Positions 27,257 through 35,404 of a stretch of 64,000 nucleotides of DNA are shown in pieces. Under the pieces are notes generated by a model that had not been told where the DNA came from, searched no databases, and saw only the letters and a program-made list of their open reading frames with translations. Source of the DNA: Streptomyces cellulosae (GTDB lineage: Bacteria > Actinomycetota > Actinomycetes > Streptomycetales > Streptomycetaceae); contig NZ_JOEV01000001.1 of NCBI RefSeq assembly GCF_000721105.1, positions 124,001-188,000 of the forward strand. The letters run 5' to 3'. The position numbers and the translations under genes are program-made. The stretch's first letter is position 1. Every line of letters begins with the position of its first letter.

Positions 27257-27456
27257 CTGTGACTCCTCTGATGGCGCCTCAGAATGACGATCAGATCCGA
27301 CGCCGCCGAAGGGTCGTAGTCCGGACTATTCCGGTTCATGGCCTCTTCCCACTCCTGTGCGAGCCTGGCGCACTCGATGCACCCGGGCGTCGGATCCGGA
27401 GTGGCGGGCGTCGGATTCAGGGGATGCCCACCCTGCGCTCTCCTCGTTAATGCCAC
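27253..27456 (-). CDS. Small conserved hypothetical protein, CxxC and RRH motifs
   Basis: A 67-residue protein with CIECARLAQEWEEA and a C-terminal SDLIVILRRHQRSH. This pattern is common in small Streptomyces proteins encoded next to DUF5753 regulators. GTG 27456 was chosen over the longer frame because GGAGGTGCAGAG lies just upstream. First of three coupled genes. Function unknown. Confidence 0.55.
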   Translation of the reverse strand: MALTRRAQGGHPLNPTPATPDPTPGCIECARLAQEWEEAMNRNSPDYDPSAASDLIVILRRHQRSHS

Positions 27457-27547
27457 CTCTGCACCTCCAGCGCACGGCTTCACTGCCTCGAAGCTAGGCG
27501 GTGCACTGCGCGGAGTTCCACGGAATTCTATGAGGTTCTATGCAACT

Positions 27548-28399
27548 TCAGTCGAGCGAGTCAATCGCGGCTGAGATGACTGACCGAGCGGGAGCGCCGT
27601 AGACCGCGAGGGACGCCATTTCCTCGAAGGCATGGGCGTATTGGGAGATCTCCCCCGGTGTCGTCACGGTGACTGCTGCCGTCAGCAATTCAACGTGAAC
27701 CCGCTCCTCGTCGAAGATCGTGAACGTCTCCAGCGTCCACATCTCGCGCGGCTTCCCCGCGGGGATGATGCCGACGGATACGGAGGGCAGCGCCATGACG
27801 GAGAGCAGGTATCCCAACTGGCCGGCCATGGTTGCCGGGTCGCCGACCACGTGGCGGAGGACGCTCTCCTCCAACAGGATCCCGAACCGGTGGCCGCCCT
27901 CGCGGATGATGTGCGATCTCTCGACGCGCGCGGCTGCCGCATCTGCGACGTCGTCCGGCGTCCCGTGGACGCGTGCAATGTTCCCCAACAGGGCAGCCGC
28001 GTACTCGTACGTCTGGAGGAACCCCGGGATGACAGTGGAGCTGTAGACGCGGAACTGTTGAGTTCGCTCGTACAGCGGGATGCGGGACTCTTGCAGCCGT
28101 CGGAGCCCAGTGCGCTGGACACGGCGCCACTCCAGGTACATCGAGTCGGCTGTGCGGTTGGCTGCCAGGAGATCCGGGATCCTGTCCTCAGCGCCACACG
28201 CGCGGCACCAAGCCTTGACGTCTTCGTCCGACGGGGGCGTCGTCGCGCTCTGGAGTCGGGAGACCTTCGACGGCTGCCAGCCCGCGCGGGCTGCAACCTC
28301 CCTACCCGACAGGCCGGCGTCTCGACGGATCTCGCGGAGTTGGTCCGCGATGGCACGGCGGGCGGCGTCAAGTGCCGTCGACGGGTAGGGAGATTGCAT
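27548..28399 (-). CDS. XRE helix-turn-helix regulator with DUF5753
   Basis: A 283-residue regulator. The N-terminal XRE domain (LREIRRDAGLSGREVAARAG, then SKVSRLQ) is followed by DUF5753, recognisable by YSSTVIPGFLQTYEYA and the C-terminal half with SVSVGIIPAG. Streptomyces has dozens of these, usually paired with small DUF397-type proteins; here the partner is DUF6879. It could be the repressor or a cargo regulator of the element. ATG 28399. Confidence 0.85.
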   Translation of the reverse strand: MQSPYPSTALDAARRAIADQLREIRRDAGLSGREVAARAGWQPSKVSRLQSATTPPSDEDVKAWCRACGAEDRIPDLLAANRTADSMYLEWRRVQRTGLRRLQESRIPLYERTQQFRVYSSTVIPGFLQTYEYAAALLGNIARVHGTPDDVADAAAARVERSHIIREGGHRFGILLEESVLRHVVGDPATMAGQLGYLLSVMALPSVSVGIIPAGKPREMWTLETFTIFDEERVHVELLTAAVTVTTPGEISQYAHAFEEMASLAVYGAPARSVISAAIDSLD

Positions 28400-28412
28400 C
28401 TGTGGGCGTCGC

Positions 28413-28937
28413 TCAGATCCGGTAGTTCTCGTGTGGGATGGCACGCTCCCAGACGGCCTCAAACGCCTCCGCATGGCGCTTCACGACGTCGGGGGCGTCC
28501 TCCAGGACGTCAGCGACGAACCGCCCGTCACCCGCGAACAGACTGAAGCGGATGAGCCGGTCATCGAAGATCCACAGATCGTTGCCAGAGATCAGGAGAT
28601 CCGACGCCAAGCGTCGCGGCAGCCAACGGACAGCTTCGCCGGCCGCGAGGTTCTGAGGCGTGTACGAGTGCTCGTAGCGGATGTAGTCGCTGGCTGGTTC
28701 CGACACGATGCGGGCACGGCGAACAGTGACGCCCCGCGTCACGGCGTCAGCGATGGACTGGTGAAAGCCGTTCCACCACGACGACCGGTCGTCGAGGTCG
28801 TACCGATGCCCCGCACGCCAGGCTGCAAAGTCGGCGTCTTCCTCTTCGACGCCGTAGACGTCCCGCGTCTCCAGGTGAACGGCAGACCGGTGACAGCCGG
28901 CGAGTAGTTCAGCGAACGGGGGCACCTTCCGCAGCAT
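28413..28937 (-). CDS. DUF6879 family protein
   Basis: A 174-residue protein with HLETRDVYGVEE, RARIVSEPASDYIRYEHSYT and NLWIFDD-type segments that define DUF6879. These proteins accompany DUF5753 regulators in Streptomyces; biochemical role unknown. ATG 28937 follows GGGAGG. It overlaps the preceding small gene by 29 bp and is followed 13 bp later by the XRE gene, so they form one unit. Confidence 0.75.
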   Translation of the reverse strand: MLRKVPPFAELLAGCHRSAVHLETRDVYGVEEEDADFAAWRAGHRYDLDDRSSWWNGFHQSIADAVTRGVTVRRARIVSEPASDYIRYEHSYTPQNLAAGEAVRWLPRRLASDLLISGNDLWIFDDRLIRFSLFAGDGRFVADVLEDAPDVVKRHAEAFEAVWERAIPHENYRI

Positions 28938-29151
28938 CACACGCCTCCCTGAGTAGCTCCACCATCCGGGCAGGCAGCCGAACGACTGCCTCATAGTCGG
29001 GGATGGGACCCGTCTTGAGGCACTCCGCCTCTAGCGCCTCGTCTGCCTTCCACCCTTGGATCACGAACTCTTGCTTCTCGTCGTCGTACCAAACTGTGGG
29101 GCAGTGATCGGAGTTCGTTTCCGGATCCTTACCGAAGAACACTAGTGGCAT
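28909..29151 (-). CDS. Small acidic hypothetical protein of the DUF6879 module
   Basis: An 80-residue protein (MPLVFFGKDPETNSDHCPTV opening, WYDDEKQEFVIQGWKAD middle, RLPARMVELLREAC end). It resembles small proteins that precede DUF6879 genes in Streptomyces. The ATG at 29151 gives the conserved opening, so the longer frame to 29220 is not used. Function unknown. Confidence 0.6.
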   Translation of the reverse strand: MPLVFFGKDPETNSDHCPTVWYDDEKQEFVIQGWKADEALEAECLKTGPIPDYEAVVRLPARMVELLREACDAAEGAPVR

Positions 29152-29226
29152 GGTGACCTCCGTCGTCACGTGGATTGCAGAATGTTCTACGACCATCACG
29201 CCCACGGGTGCGATCGTCAAGAGCGC

Positions 29227-29379
29227 CTAGAGCCAACCGGCGTGGCGCATGCTACGTCGCCAACTCCGGCCGTGCTCGGGAGTGCAGAACCGCTTGACGC
29301 GTCCCGCCCCCGGCTGCTGCTCGACGTCGGTCCCGCACTGGGGGCAGGTGGCCGGCTGGCTCTTGGCAGGTTGACCCAT
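29227..29379 (-). CDS. 50-residue zinc-ribbon protein
   Basis: A tiny protein with CPQCGTDVEQ and KRFCTPEHGRSWRRSMR, i.e. CxxC followed by Cys/His, a zinc knuckle like those in phage accessory proteins. It is downstream of the tape measure gene and two hairpins. Possible nucleic-acid binding; no direct evidence. Confidence 0.5.
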   Translation of the reverse strand: MGQPAKSQPATCPQCGTDVEQQPGAGRVKRFCTPEHGRSWRRSMRHAGWL

Positions 29380-29407
29380 CACGTTGTGCTCCTCCAGAAA
29401 GTCGAAA

Positions 29408-29472
29408 GCCCCGCGGCCCATGGCGGTCCGCGGGGCGTAGAGAGGGCCGCTCCTCATGGCGACGAGCGGCCC
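29408..29472 (-). terminator. Tandem hairpins after the tape measure gene
   Basis: Two strong stems follow the tape measure stop on the minus strand: GGGCCGCTC/GAGCGGCCC (29444-29472) and GCCCCGCGG/CCGCGGGGC (29408-29436). The second is followed by CTTTC. They probably end or attenuate the tail transcript before the regulatory module. Confidence 0.55.
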
Positions 29473-29491
29473 GAGTGTGCGTGGTGTTGCG

Positions 29492-32400
29492 TCAGACCCA
29501 GCGGCCGTTGTTGAGGCCGTCAGCGGATTCCTTGTCGTACCTGTTGATCTCCGTCACCACGACCCCCTTCAGCTCCTGGCCGTCGAGAGTGGTCGTGCTG
29601 TAGACGTCGACTTGAATGTTCGGCGCTGCGCCCTTTGCGGCGCCCAGCACGGCCCACTGCTGCGACGTCATGACGGGCTCCGGCTTCCCCGTACCGTTGG
29701 CGACGAGGTTCAAACCCGGCGGGATCATGCCGCCGTCGTCGTACCAGGTTGGGGTGACACGCCCGCCGATGGCGTAGCCCGCGGGCGGCATGTTGGCGTT
29801 GGCCTGCTGGACGTTGGAAATGTTTCCGTAGCGGCTCACGATGTAGCGGATGGACGCCGCCACGTTCGCGACCGGGTCCAGGATGCCGCGCGACTTCAGC
29901 GCCGACGGGACGTAGGCATTGAAGGTGCCAGGGATCGTCTGTGTCAGGCCCTGCGATGGGTGGCCGGCACGAGCGTTGGAGTCCCACAAGTTGATGGCGT
30001 TGGGGTTCCAGCCGCTCTCACGAGTGATCAACGTGTTCATGCCTGATAGCCACTGCGCCACGGTGCCCGGAGGGGGCACATGTGCGGCAGCCATGGCCTG
30101 ACTGATGATCGTCTTACGACGGCCCGTCGGGATCGTCCCGCCGATGTTCCCTCCGCCTCCGCTGCTGCCGGAGGAGGTGAGAGCGTCGACGATCTTGTCC
30201 TTCAGCCCACTGACCATCTTCGCCGGGAACTTCGCGAGCATCCCGCCCAGTCCGCCGACGTCGAGGTGCCCTCGAACGCTGTCGAGAATGGGCTTCATCA
30301 GCTTCGCCAAGATTTTCGACGGGTTGGCGATGAGGTCGCCGGCCGTCTTCGCCCAGTCGACACCCTTGGAGACTGCGCCCCCGACCGTGTCCTTCGTCCA
30401 GTCCCACGCGTCGCCGAGTGCGCCGACGATGCCTCCGCCAGCGAACTTCCGGACGCCGGGAAGTTCTCCGGTGCGGTTGATGTGCTCCAGCGCACCGAAG
30501 CCAATTTTCCGCGCACTATCGCGACGAATCACGAACTCGTCAGCCATCAGGAGAGCCGGGATTGAGTCGACCCCTGGAGTTCCACCGCTCGTTCGGCCAC
30601 CGACGGCAAACTTCTTCGGCGCTTCGAGGAGCTTAGGGGCGTCCGGAAGTGGATCGAGTCCGACGAAGTCCGCGACCTTATCCCAAACGGCCTTGATCCC
30701 CTTGGTGTACACGAAATCTACGACCCAGTTGATCGGCTTACTCGCGACGCTGGCCACGGCATTCCAGGCCGACTTCATCATGTTCTTCGCGGATTCGAAG
30801 GCATCAGCGACGAGCCGGACGGCAGATTTGATGTTGTCGAACGCGGGCTTCAGCGCCTTGTCATAGAGCCACGACGCCACTTCGGCAATGGCGTGCAAGG
30901 GAGGCTTCACTCCGTGATCGTACAGCCAGGCGAACTTATCGCCCACCCACTTCAGCCCGTTCCAGATGAATCGGAAGACGGGGCTGAGCGCCTTATCCCA
31001 GAGCCACTTTGCCTTATCGGCAATCCAGCGGGCGGTGGGGGCAACGGCGTTGTTGTAGAGCCAGACGAATTTGTCGCCGACCCACTTTATGCCGCCCCAT
31101 ATCCAGCCGAATACCGGATGGAGAACCTTAGCCCAAAGCCACTGAGCGAGTGCCGCAATGTTCTCGAACGACGGTTTGAAGCTGTCCGTCCACAGCCACA
31201 TAGCGATGGCTCCAACGGCCTTGATGGCGAGGACGATGGGCGTCAGAACCGCCGTGACCAGGATCGCGAAGAGGACGCGTGCCGCCGTCGAGATGAACGA
31301 GAACGCCGGCGAGATAGCGTGATCCCAGAGCCACACGGCGACGTCACCGACGGCCTTCAGTGCCGCAGAGATGAAACCGAATACGGGTTTCAGGACGTTC
31401 GTCCACGCCCACAGTGCAGCCGCCTGGATTCCACGCCAAGCCGCTTGGACGACGTCATGGAACCAGCCCCAGTGGCGGTATGCATATATCACCGTCGCGA
31501 CGAGGGCCACGAGGGCGACGCCAATCAACACGATGGGGTTAGCGTCCATCACCAGGTTCAGCGCGGCTTGCGCTACCGTCCACAATTTGGTGATGACGAA
31601 CGCTGCGTAGAGCCCCTGAACCAGCCACGGCAAGGTATCAGCGACGGATGCGATACCGTCGGCCACGGCTCCGATCACCCGAAGCAGCGGGCCGGATATC
31701 GGCGATAGAGCCGAGCCGATCGCCAGGAACGCCCCGGCGATGGAGCCGAGCGTTTTCGCTATGAGCGGGCCGTGTTCGTCGGCATACTTGAGGAAGTTCT
31801 CGAACTCCGGCGAGCCCTTGAGCTTCGCCCCCCAGTTGGCGAACCGACCGGACGACTTGACCATACGATCCACAATGCCGTCGATGTGCGGAAGGAAGGC
31901 GTCGATAGTGCCAGCCGCGCCTTTCAGCACGTTGCCTATCGTCCTACCTAGCCCGACAATCGCGGGCTTCGCGCTCGTCTGGATATCCTTTTTGAAATCC
32001 TGCCAGAACGGCTTCTTCAGGTCCGCCGACGCGCGATCCATCAGGTCGCCGACGGCATCCGCGGCAGTCTTTACGAGCGGCGAGAGACCAGGGAGGGAGT
32101 TCTTCATACCGTCGACGCCTCGCGTGAAGAGCGGGAGGACGTCAGGCTGAAGCGACAGAGACCAATCCTTGAACGCCTTCGTCAGGCCCTGCGGCCCGGC
32201 GATCGAGTCGTAGAGGTCGCGCTGAGATGGCGTCAGCTTCGCGAGTGCCTTACGGTACTCGTCCGCCTTCGTCGCAGCCTTCGCCGTCGTGTTGATGCTC
32301 GACAGGCGGGCCGACTCGACGCCTCGCTCTGCGGACGTGATGGACTCCGCGGCCTGAACCTGCGTGTTGGCGGCGTTCGACACGGCGTCAGAGAGGGATC

Positions 32401-34069
32401 GCTGTGCGTCGGCAACGGACTGTGCGGACTCAACCTGCGCCCGGGCGGCGTCACGCTGAGCGTCGGCAACTGCCTGAGCTTGGTCCAGGACGTTGCGCTG
32501 AGCGTCGGCAACTGCCTGAGTCTGATCCTGGACGCCCCGCTGAGCGTCGGCAACTGCCTGAGTCTGATCCTTAACGTTGCGCTGAGCGTCGGCAACTCTG
32601 TCAGCTGCCTGCTTGACGGCATCGTTACCGTCGACACCTGCCTTCCGCGCGGCCTCCGCGTCCTTCTGGAGCTGCGCATTGTCCTTCTTTTGCTGCTGAG
32701 CAGCCTGAACCGACTGATCATAGGCGAGCTGTGCGCGCTCCATCTGGAGGTCCGTCGCCCTGCCGGCGTCGTACTCCAGCTGAGTACGGTTTAGCTCCTC
32801 CTGCGCCTCCTTGACGCGGAGGGTCGCGTCACGCTCGTCGAGCTTGCCGCGCTCCAACTGGTCGTTCAGGTCGGCAAGTTGCTGAGCTGCGTCCGCGCGC
32901 GCCTGCGTGAGGTCTTCCTGTGCCTGCGTCGACTGACGCTGAGCGTCGGCGAGCGACTGCTCTGCACGCTGCACTCCCCGGTGCGCGTCGGCGAGGGACT
33001 GCTCTGCCCGCTGGACGCCTCGGTGAGCGTCGGCAAGTGACTGCTCTGCGCGCTCCACGTTCTCCGCGGACTGGAGCCGCTGGTCGGCTGCGCGCTGTAC
33101 AGCCTGCGCGACGGCTCGTTCCGCGTCCTCCACCTGGCGGTTAGCCTGCGCGATGGAGCGTGCGGCGTTGCGATGCGCGGCGGTTAGAGCTTGCTGCGCA
33201 CTGGCCATCTGGAGGGCACTCTGAGCGGCCCGGACGTTGGCGGCTGCCGAGTTGTCCGTCGCCTTCGCGGATTCCTTGTCCGCCTGCGTCTTCAGCTGCA
33301 TGACGCTGGTGACGCCCTTGATAGCCGGAACGGCGGCGAGAGCGAGCACTCCGACTCCCGCGCCGGCCGCCACGGCTGCGGACGCGATAGCGCCGATGCC
33401 TGCGGCAGCGACCGGAATCACGGGAATTGCCGCAACGCCTCCGAGCGCAATTCCAAGCGCCCGGAGAGCGGCCATTGCACCGGCCGTGTCAACGTGGACA
33501 TCGACGTGGATATCATCGCCGTCGATTCCGTTTATCTGTGCCTGAACCGCCGCAAGAGCAGCACGGGCGGCAGCCGTATCGGTGCGCACCTGAACGTCAG
33601 GACTCTCAGCGGCCAAACGCCGCAAACGCGCGTCGATGTCGGTGATTTCGGCGAGCGCTGCGCCGGCGTCGATGTCGAGACCGATCGTCTTTCCGGACAA
33701 CGCCGCCAAACGCGCCCGCAACCGGTCGAGATCAGCGTTTAGGCCGGTGTCGCCGAGCCGGACGTCAGCACGCGGGAGGGAGCGGAATGCTTCCTCCAAC
33801 TTGCGTTTCACGGAGCGTCCGAAGGCTCCGCCGACTTGTCCACCCTCCCGAGTGGCAGACGCCTGTGCACGCCTCCCACCTGCGGTTACAGCGTCGGGGA
33901 TGCTGACGACGATGTGGCGGGAAATGGCTTCACCCATGCGACGGCCGGCCTCTTCACCCACGCGGTCCGCAGCGGGGAGTACCTGCGCCTTCAGCCGCTC
34001 ATGGAGCTGATGAGCAATGGGGACGACGTCAACGGCGACTGTCCCGACGATGTCAAGGTTATCGTCCAT
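29492..34069 (-). CDS. Phage tail tape measure protein with SLT transglycosylase domain
   Basis: A 1525-residue tape measure protein. N-terminal alpha/beta part; Ala/Gly-rich hydrophobic stretch (residues about 205-260); long coiled coil (about 270-600) with tandem 14-residue repeats (RAEQSLADAHRGVQ, DAQRNVxDQTQAVA); hydrophobic segments; Trp-rich repeats of about 36 residues (about 850-1065, WLWDxAxxPxF pattern); C-terminal soluble lytic transglycosylase domain with catalytic-type Glu in ITRESGWNP (about 1351) and QGLTQTIPGTF. In siphophages it sets tail length and aids DNA entry through the cell wall. ATG 34069. It overlaps the upstream gene by 11 bp. At about 0.15 nm per residue it would specify a tail near 230 nm. 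No tail tube or chaperone gene is nearby. Confidence 0.9.
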   Translation of the reverse strand: MDDNLDIVGTVAVDVVPIAHQLHERLKAQVLPAADRVGEEAGRRMGEAISRHIVVSIPDAVTAGGRRAQASATREGGQVGGAFGRSVKRKLEEAFRSLPRADVRLGDTGLNADLDRLRARLAALSGKTIGLDIDAGAALAEITDIDARLRRLAAESPDVQVRTDTAAARAALAAVQAQINGIDGDDIHVDVHVDTAGAMAALRALGIALGGVAAIPVIPVAAAGIGAIASAAVAAGAGVGVLALAAVPAIKGVTSVMQLKTQADKESAKATDNSAAANVRAAQSALQMASAQQALTAAHRNAARSIAQANRQVEDAERAVAQAVQRAADQRLQSAENVERAEQSLADAHRGVQRAEQSLADAHRGVQRAEQSLADAQRQSTQAQEDLTQARADAAQQLADLNDQLERGKLDERDATLRVKEAQEELNRTQLEYDAGRATDLQMERAQLAYDQSVQAAQQQKKDNAQLQKDAEAARKAGVDGNDAVKQAADRVADAQRNVKDQTQAVADAQRGVQDQTQAVADAQRNVLDQAQAVADAQRDAARAQVESAQSVADAQRSLSDAVSNAANTQVQAAESITSAERGVESARLSSINTTAKAATKADEYRKALAKLTPSQRDLYDSIAGPQGLTKAFKDWSLSLQPDVLPLFTRGVDGMKNSLPGLSPLVKTAADAVGDLMDRASADLKKPFWQDFKKDIQTSAKPAIVGLGRTIGNVLKGAAGTIDAFLPHIDGIVDRMVKSSGRFANWGAKLKGSPEFENFLKYADEHGPLIAKTLGSIAGAFLAIGSALSPISGPLLRVIGAVADGIASVADTLPWLVQGLYAAFVITKLWTVAQAALNLVMDANPIVLIGVALVALVATVIYAYRHWGWFHDVVQAAWRGIQAAALWAWTNVLKPVFGFISAALKAVGDVAVWLWDHAISPAFSFISTAARVLFAILVTAVLTPIVLAIKAVGAIAMWLWTDSFKPSFENIAALAQWLWAKVLHPVFGWIWGGIKWVGDKFVWLYNNAVAPTARWIADKAKWLWDKALSPVFRFIWNGLKWVGDKFAWLYDHGVKPPLHAIAEVASWLYDKALKPAFDNIKSAVRLVADAFESAKNMMKSAWNAVASVASKPINWVVDFVYTKGIKAVWDKVADFVGLDPLPDAPKLLEAPKKFAVGGRTSGGTPGVDSIPALLMADEFVIRRDSARKIGFGALEHINRTGELPGVRKFAGGGIVGALGDAWDWTKDTVGGAVSKGVDWAKTAGDLIANPSKILAKLMKPILDSVRGHLDVGGLGGMLAKFPAKMVSGLKDKIVDALTSSGSSGGGGNIGGTIPTGRRKTIISQAMAAAHVPPPGTVAQWLSGMNTLITRESGWNPNAINLWDSNARAGHPSQGLTQTIPGTFNAYVPSALKSRGILDPVANVAASIRYIVSRYGNISNVQQANANMPPAGYAIGGRVTPTWYDDGGMIPPGLNLVANGTGKPEPVMTSQQWAVLGAAKGAAPNIQVDVYSTTTLDGQELKGVVVTEINRYDKESADGLNNGRWV
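32450..33060 (-). repeat. 42-bp tandem repeats inside the tape measure gene
   Basis: At least three near-identical 42-bp units (CTGAGCGTCGGCAACTGCCT core, about 32457-32600) and three more related units (about 32940-33060) encode 14-residue coiled-coil repeats. Such arrays can gain or lose units by slippage, changing tape length in steps of 14 residues. Confidence 0.75.
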
Positions 34070-34352
34070 CAAACACCGCCGCTGGCTCGCTCAACGCCAC
34101 CGTTGCGCCGTTGTACTCAGTAGGGTGCTCGCGGAGATCCAGCAAACGCGCCAAAACGAAGAGCTGTTCCGATTGACGCTCGACTGTTGGGGAATACGGG
34201 GAGCGGGCAACGGTCAATGCCGCCTCTGCCCACTGCTTACACTCGGGGCCACAGTATGCGAATACCTCCAGCTCTCCGGATTCGGTCATCGTCGGCAAAG
34301 GCGCGAAGCTACATGCGGGACGAAGGCACTTAGTTGGGTCACGTGGGGCCAT
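34059..34352 (-). CDS. Small zinc-binding phage-type protein upstream of the tape measure
   Basis: A 97-residue protein with CLRPAC near the start and YCGPECKQWAEAA about 25 residues later, a two-part Cys cluster typical of zinc binding, then a helical C-terminus. It immediately precedes and overlaps the tape measure gene, the place where siphophages keep tail assembly chaperones. It does not look like one and no -1 slippery heptamer was found. Function unknown. Confidence 0.6.
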   Translation of the reverse strand: MAPRDPTKCLRPACSFAPLPTMTESGELEVFAYCGPECKQWAEAALTVARSPYSPTVERQSEQLFVLARLLDLREHPTEYNGATVALSEPAAVFDGR

Positions 34353-34374
34353 TTGGGTTTGCTCCAGGGCATGA

Positions 34375-34410
34375 AAAAGGGGCCGCTAGCGCAATGCGCT
34401 AGGGCCCTTC
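34375..34410 (-). terminator. Strong rho-independent terminator before the tape measure unit
   Basis: On the minus strand the stem AAGGGCCC-TAGCGC / GCGCTAGCGGCCCC ends in TTTTTC. It lies 23 bp before the 97-residue protein start, so the tape measure unit should be separated from the upstream operon by termination or antitermination. Confidence 0.75.
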
Positions 34411-34416
34411 ATGGGT

Positions 34417-34653
34417 TTATGCGGCGTCACACTTTCGTCGCTGTGACCTGCGGCTGTAACGCTTAGCGTTCGATCTCGCCTGTCGTCGTTGATCGTTTGC
34501 CGCGCACGATCCTTCTCGACCTCGGCGCCGGAGAGGCTCCAGCGGGGCGCCAGAGGTCACCCCGGGGGCGCCCTGAGGGCTCCTGGATTGACCTCTAACC
34601 GGTTGTCAGACCGCGCCGCCCAGCACCTTAACGATCCTCGTAGAATTGATCAT
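34417..34653 (-). CDS. Possible 78-residue basic protein
   Basis: An open minus-strand frame from ATG 34653 (MINSTRIVKVL...) to a TAA at 34417, preceded by GGGGGG and ending in an Arg/Lys-rich tail (RSNAKRYSRRSQRRK). It fills the only sizeable gap in the operon and ends right before the terminator. Composition resembles small nucleic-acid-binding phage proteins. There is no recognised domain, so it is a guess that it is expressed. Confidence 0.4.
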
Positions 34654-34680
34654 GGGATCACCCCCCTGCCTTTCCGCAGG

Positions 34681-34977
34681 TCAGGAGGGGTGCGCGCTCT
34701 CGCCTAGCGTCGGTCGTCCTCCAGGGCCGCAGGCGGCGAACTCACTCGCGCCGGCCCGCGCAGCGTGCGCGCGCCGGGCATCGAGCCAGCGTCGCCAGGC
34801 ACGAGCGACGAGAGGCGAGTTCATTCCGTCGCGCTCCACGTCGACGGCCTCCGCGGCGCTGAGCCAGTCCCACACGACGCACGGTGCGCGTAGTTCCTGC
34901 GGGCATGCGGCGTCGCCTGTAGCGGGCGCCTGCGCGGCTGCCCTACGGGCAAGCATGGCGTCCGTGCGTGCGCTCAC
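34681..34977 (-). CDS. Hypothetical small phage-type protein after the TerS-like gene
   Basis: A 98-residue Ala/Arg-rich protein with VVWDWLSAAEAVDVERDGM and a helical RAWRRWLDARRAHAARAG segment. Its ATG overlaps the stop of the TerS-like gene (ATGA), so the two are co-translated. No family recognised; possibly a partner of the TerS-like protein. Confidence 0.5.
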   Translation of the reverse strand: MSARTDAMLARRAAAQAPATGDAACPQELRAPCVVWDWLSAAEAVDVERDGMNSPLVARAWRRWLDARRAHAARAGASEFAACGPGGRPTLGESAHPS

Positions 34978-35396
34978 GCCGCACCACCAGGCAACGCGCG
35001 CAGCTCACCTGTTGCCACGTTGACGGGCTCCATCTGCCACCCCAGCGTGCGCATACCTGCGGGGCTGAGGCCGAGGTGGTCAGCCAAGTGCCGTGCCTCT
35101 TGCGCCAGTCCAGCCGTCGCCTTGCCACTGAGTGACTGACAGACGATCTGCACGTACATCGCAACGAGCGGGACGTACGCATCGAACCACTGCGTCGCCT
35201 GCGGGCTCGCCCACAGCTCCTCCCACATCGTCCCCTCTGCCTCGCTCCAGACACGGCCTGACGGCATGTCGGGCACAGGCAAGTCGCAGCCTGAGAGAGG
35301 AAGGACCGTGGGGCCAACACGCGCCCCCTTCGGCTGGCCCCGGTACTCACGGCTGTACGGGCTACTCAGGTCTCTACGTGGCCCCGGGGCAACCAT
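34974..35396 (-). CDS. Terminase small subunit-like protein
   Basis: A 140-residue protein. After a disordered N-tail it reads SGRVWSEAEGTMWEELWASPQA, then a helix-rich stretch ending ARHLADHLGLSPAGMRTLGW. This Trp-rich 'W...LW.SPQA' followed by 'L..LGLSP.g...L.W' layout resembles P27-type small terminases of actinophages, which recognise pac/cos DNA and recruit the large subunit. No large terminase is encoded in the element, the arrangement known from pathogenicity-island satellites. The assignment is by pattern only. Confidence 0.55.
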   Translation of the reverse strand: MVAPGPRRDLSSPYSREYRGQPKGARVGPTVLPLSGCDLPVPDMPSGRVWSEAEGTMWEELWASPQATQWFDAYVPLVAMYVQIVCQSLSGKATAGLAQEARHLADHLGLSPAGMRTLGWQMEPVNVATGELRALPGGAA

Positions 35397-35404
35397 GGTT
35401 CCTC

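Noticed and set aside
30893..31708. 271-codon plus-strand frame inside the tape measure gene
   Set aside because: Antisense to the Trp-rich repeat region and explained by it.
32450..33060. Possible CRISPR-like array
   Set aside because: The 42-bp units are contiguous coding repeats without spacers and keep the tape measure frame.
34059..35396. Tail assembly chaperone pair with a programmed frameshift upstream of the tape measure
   Set aside because: The two small proteins do not resemble chaperones and I found no slippery heptamer joining overlapping frames.
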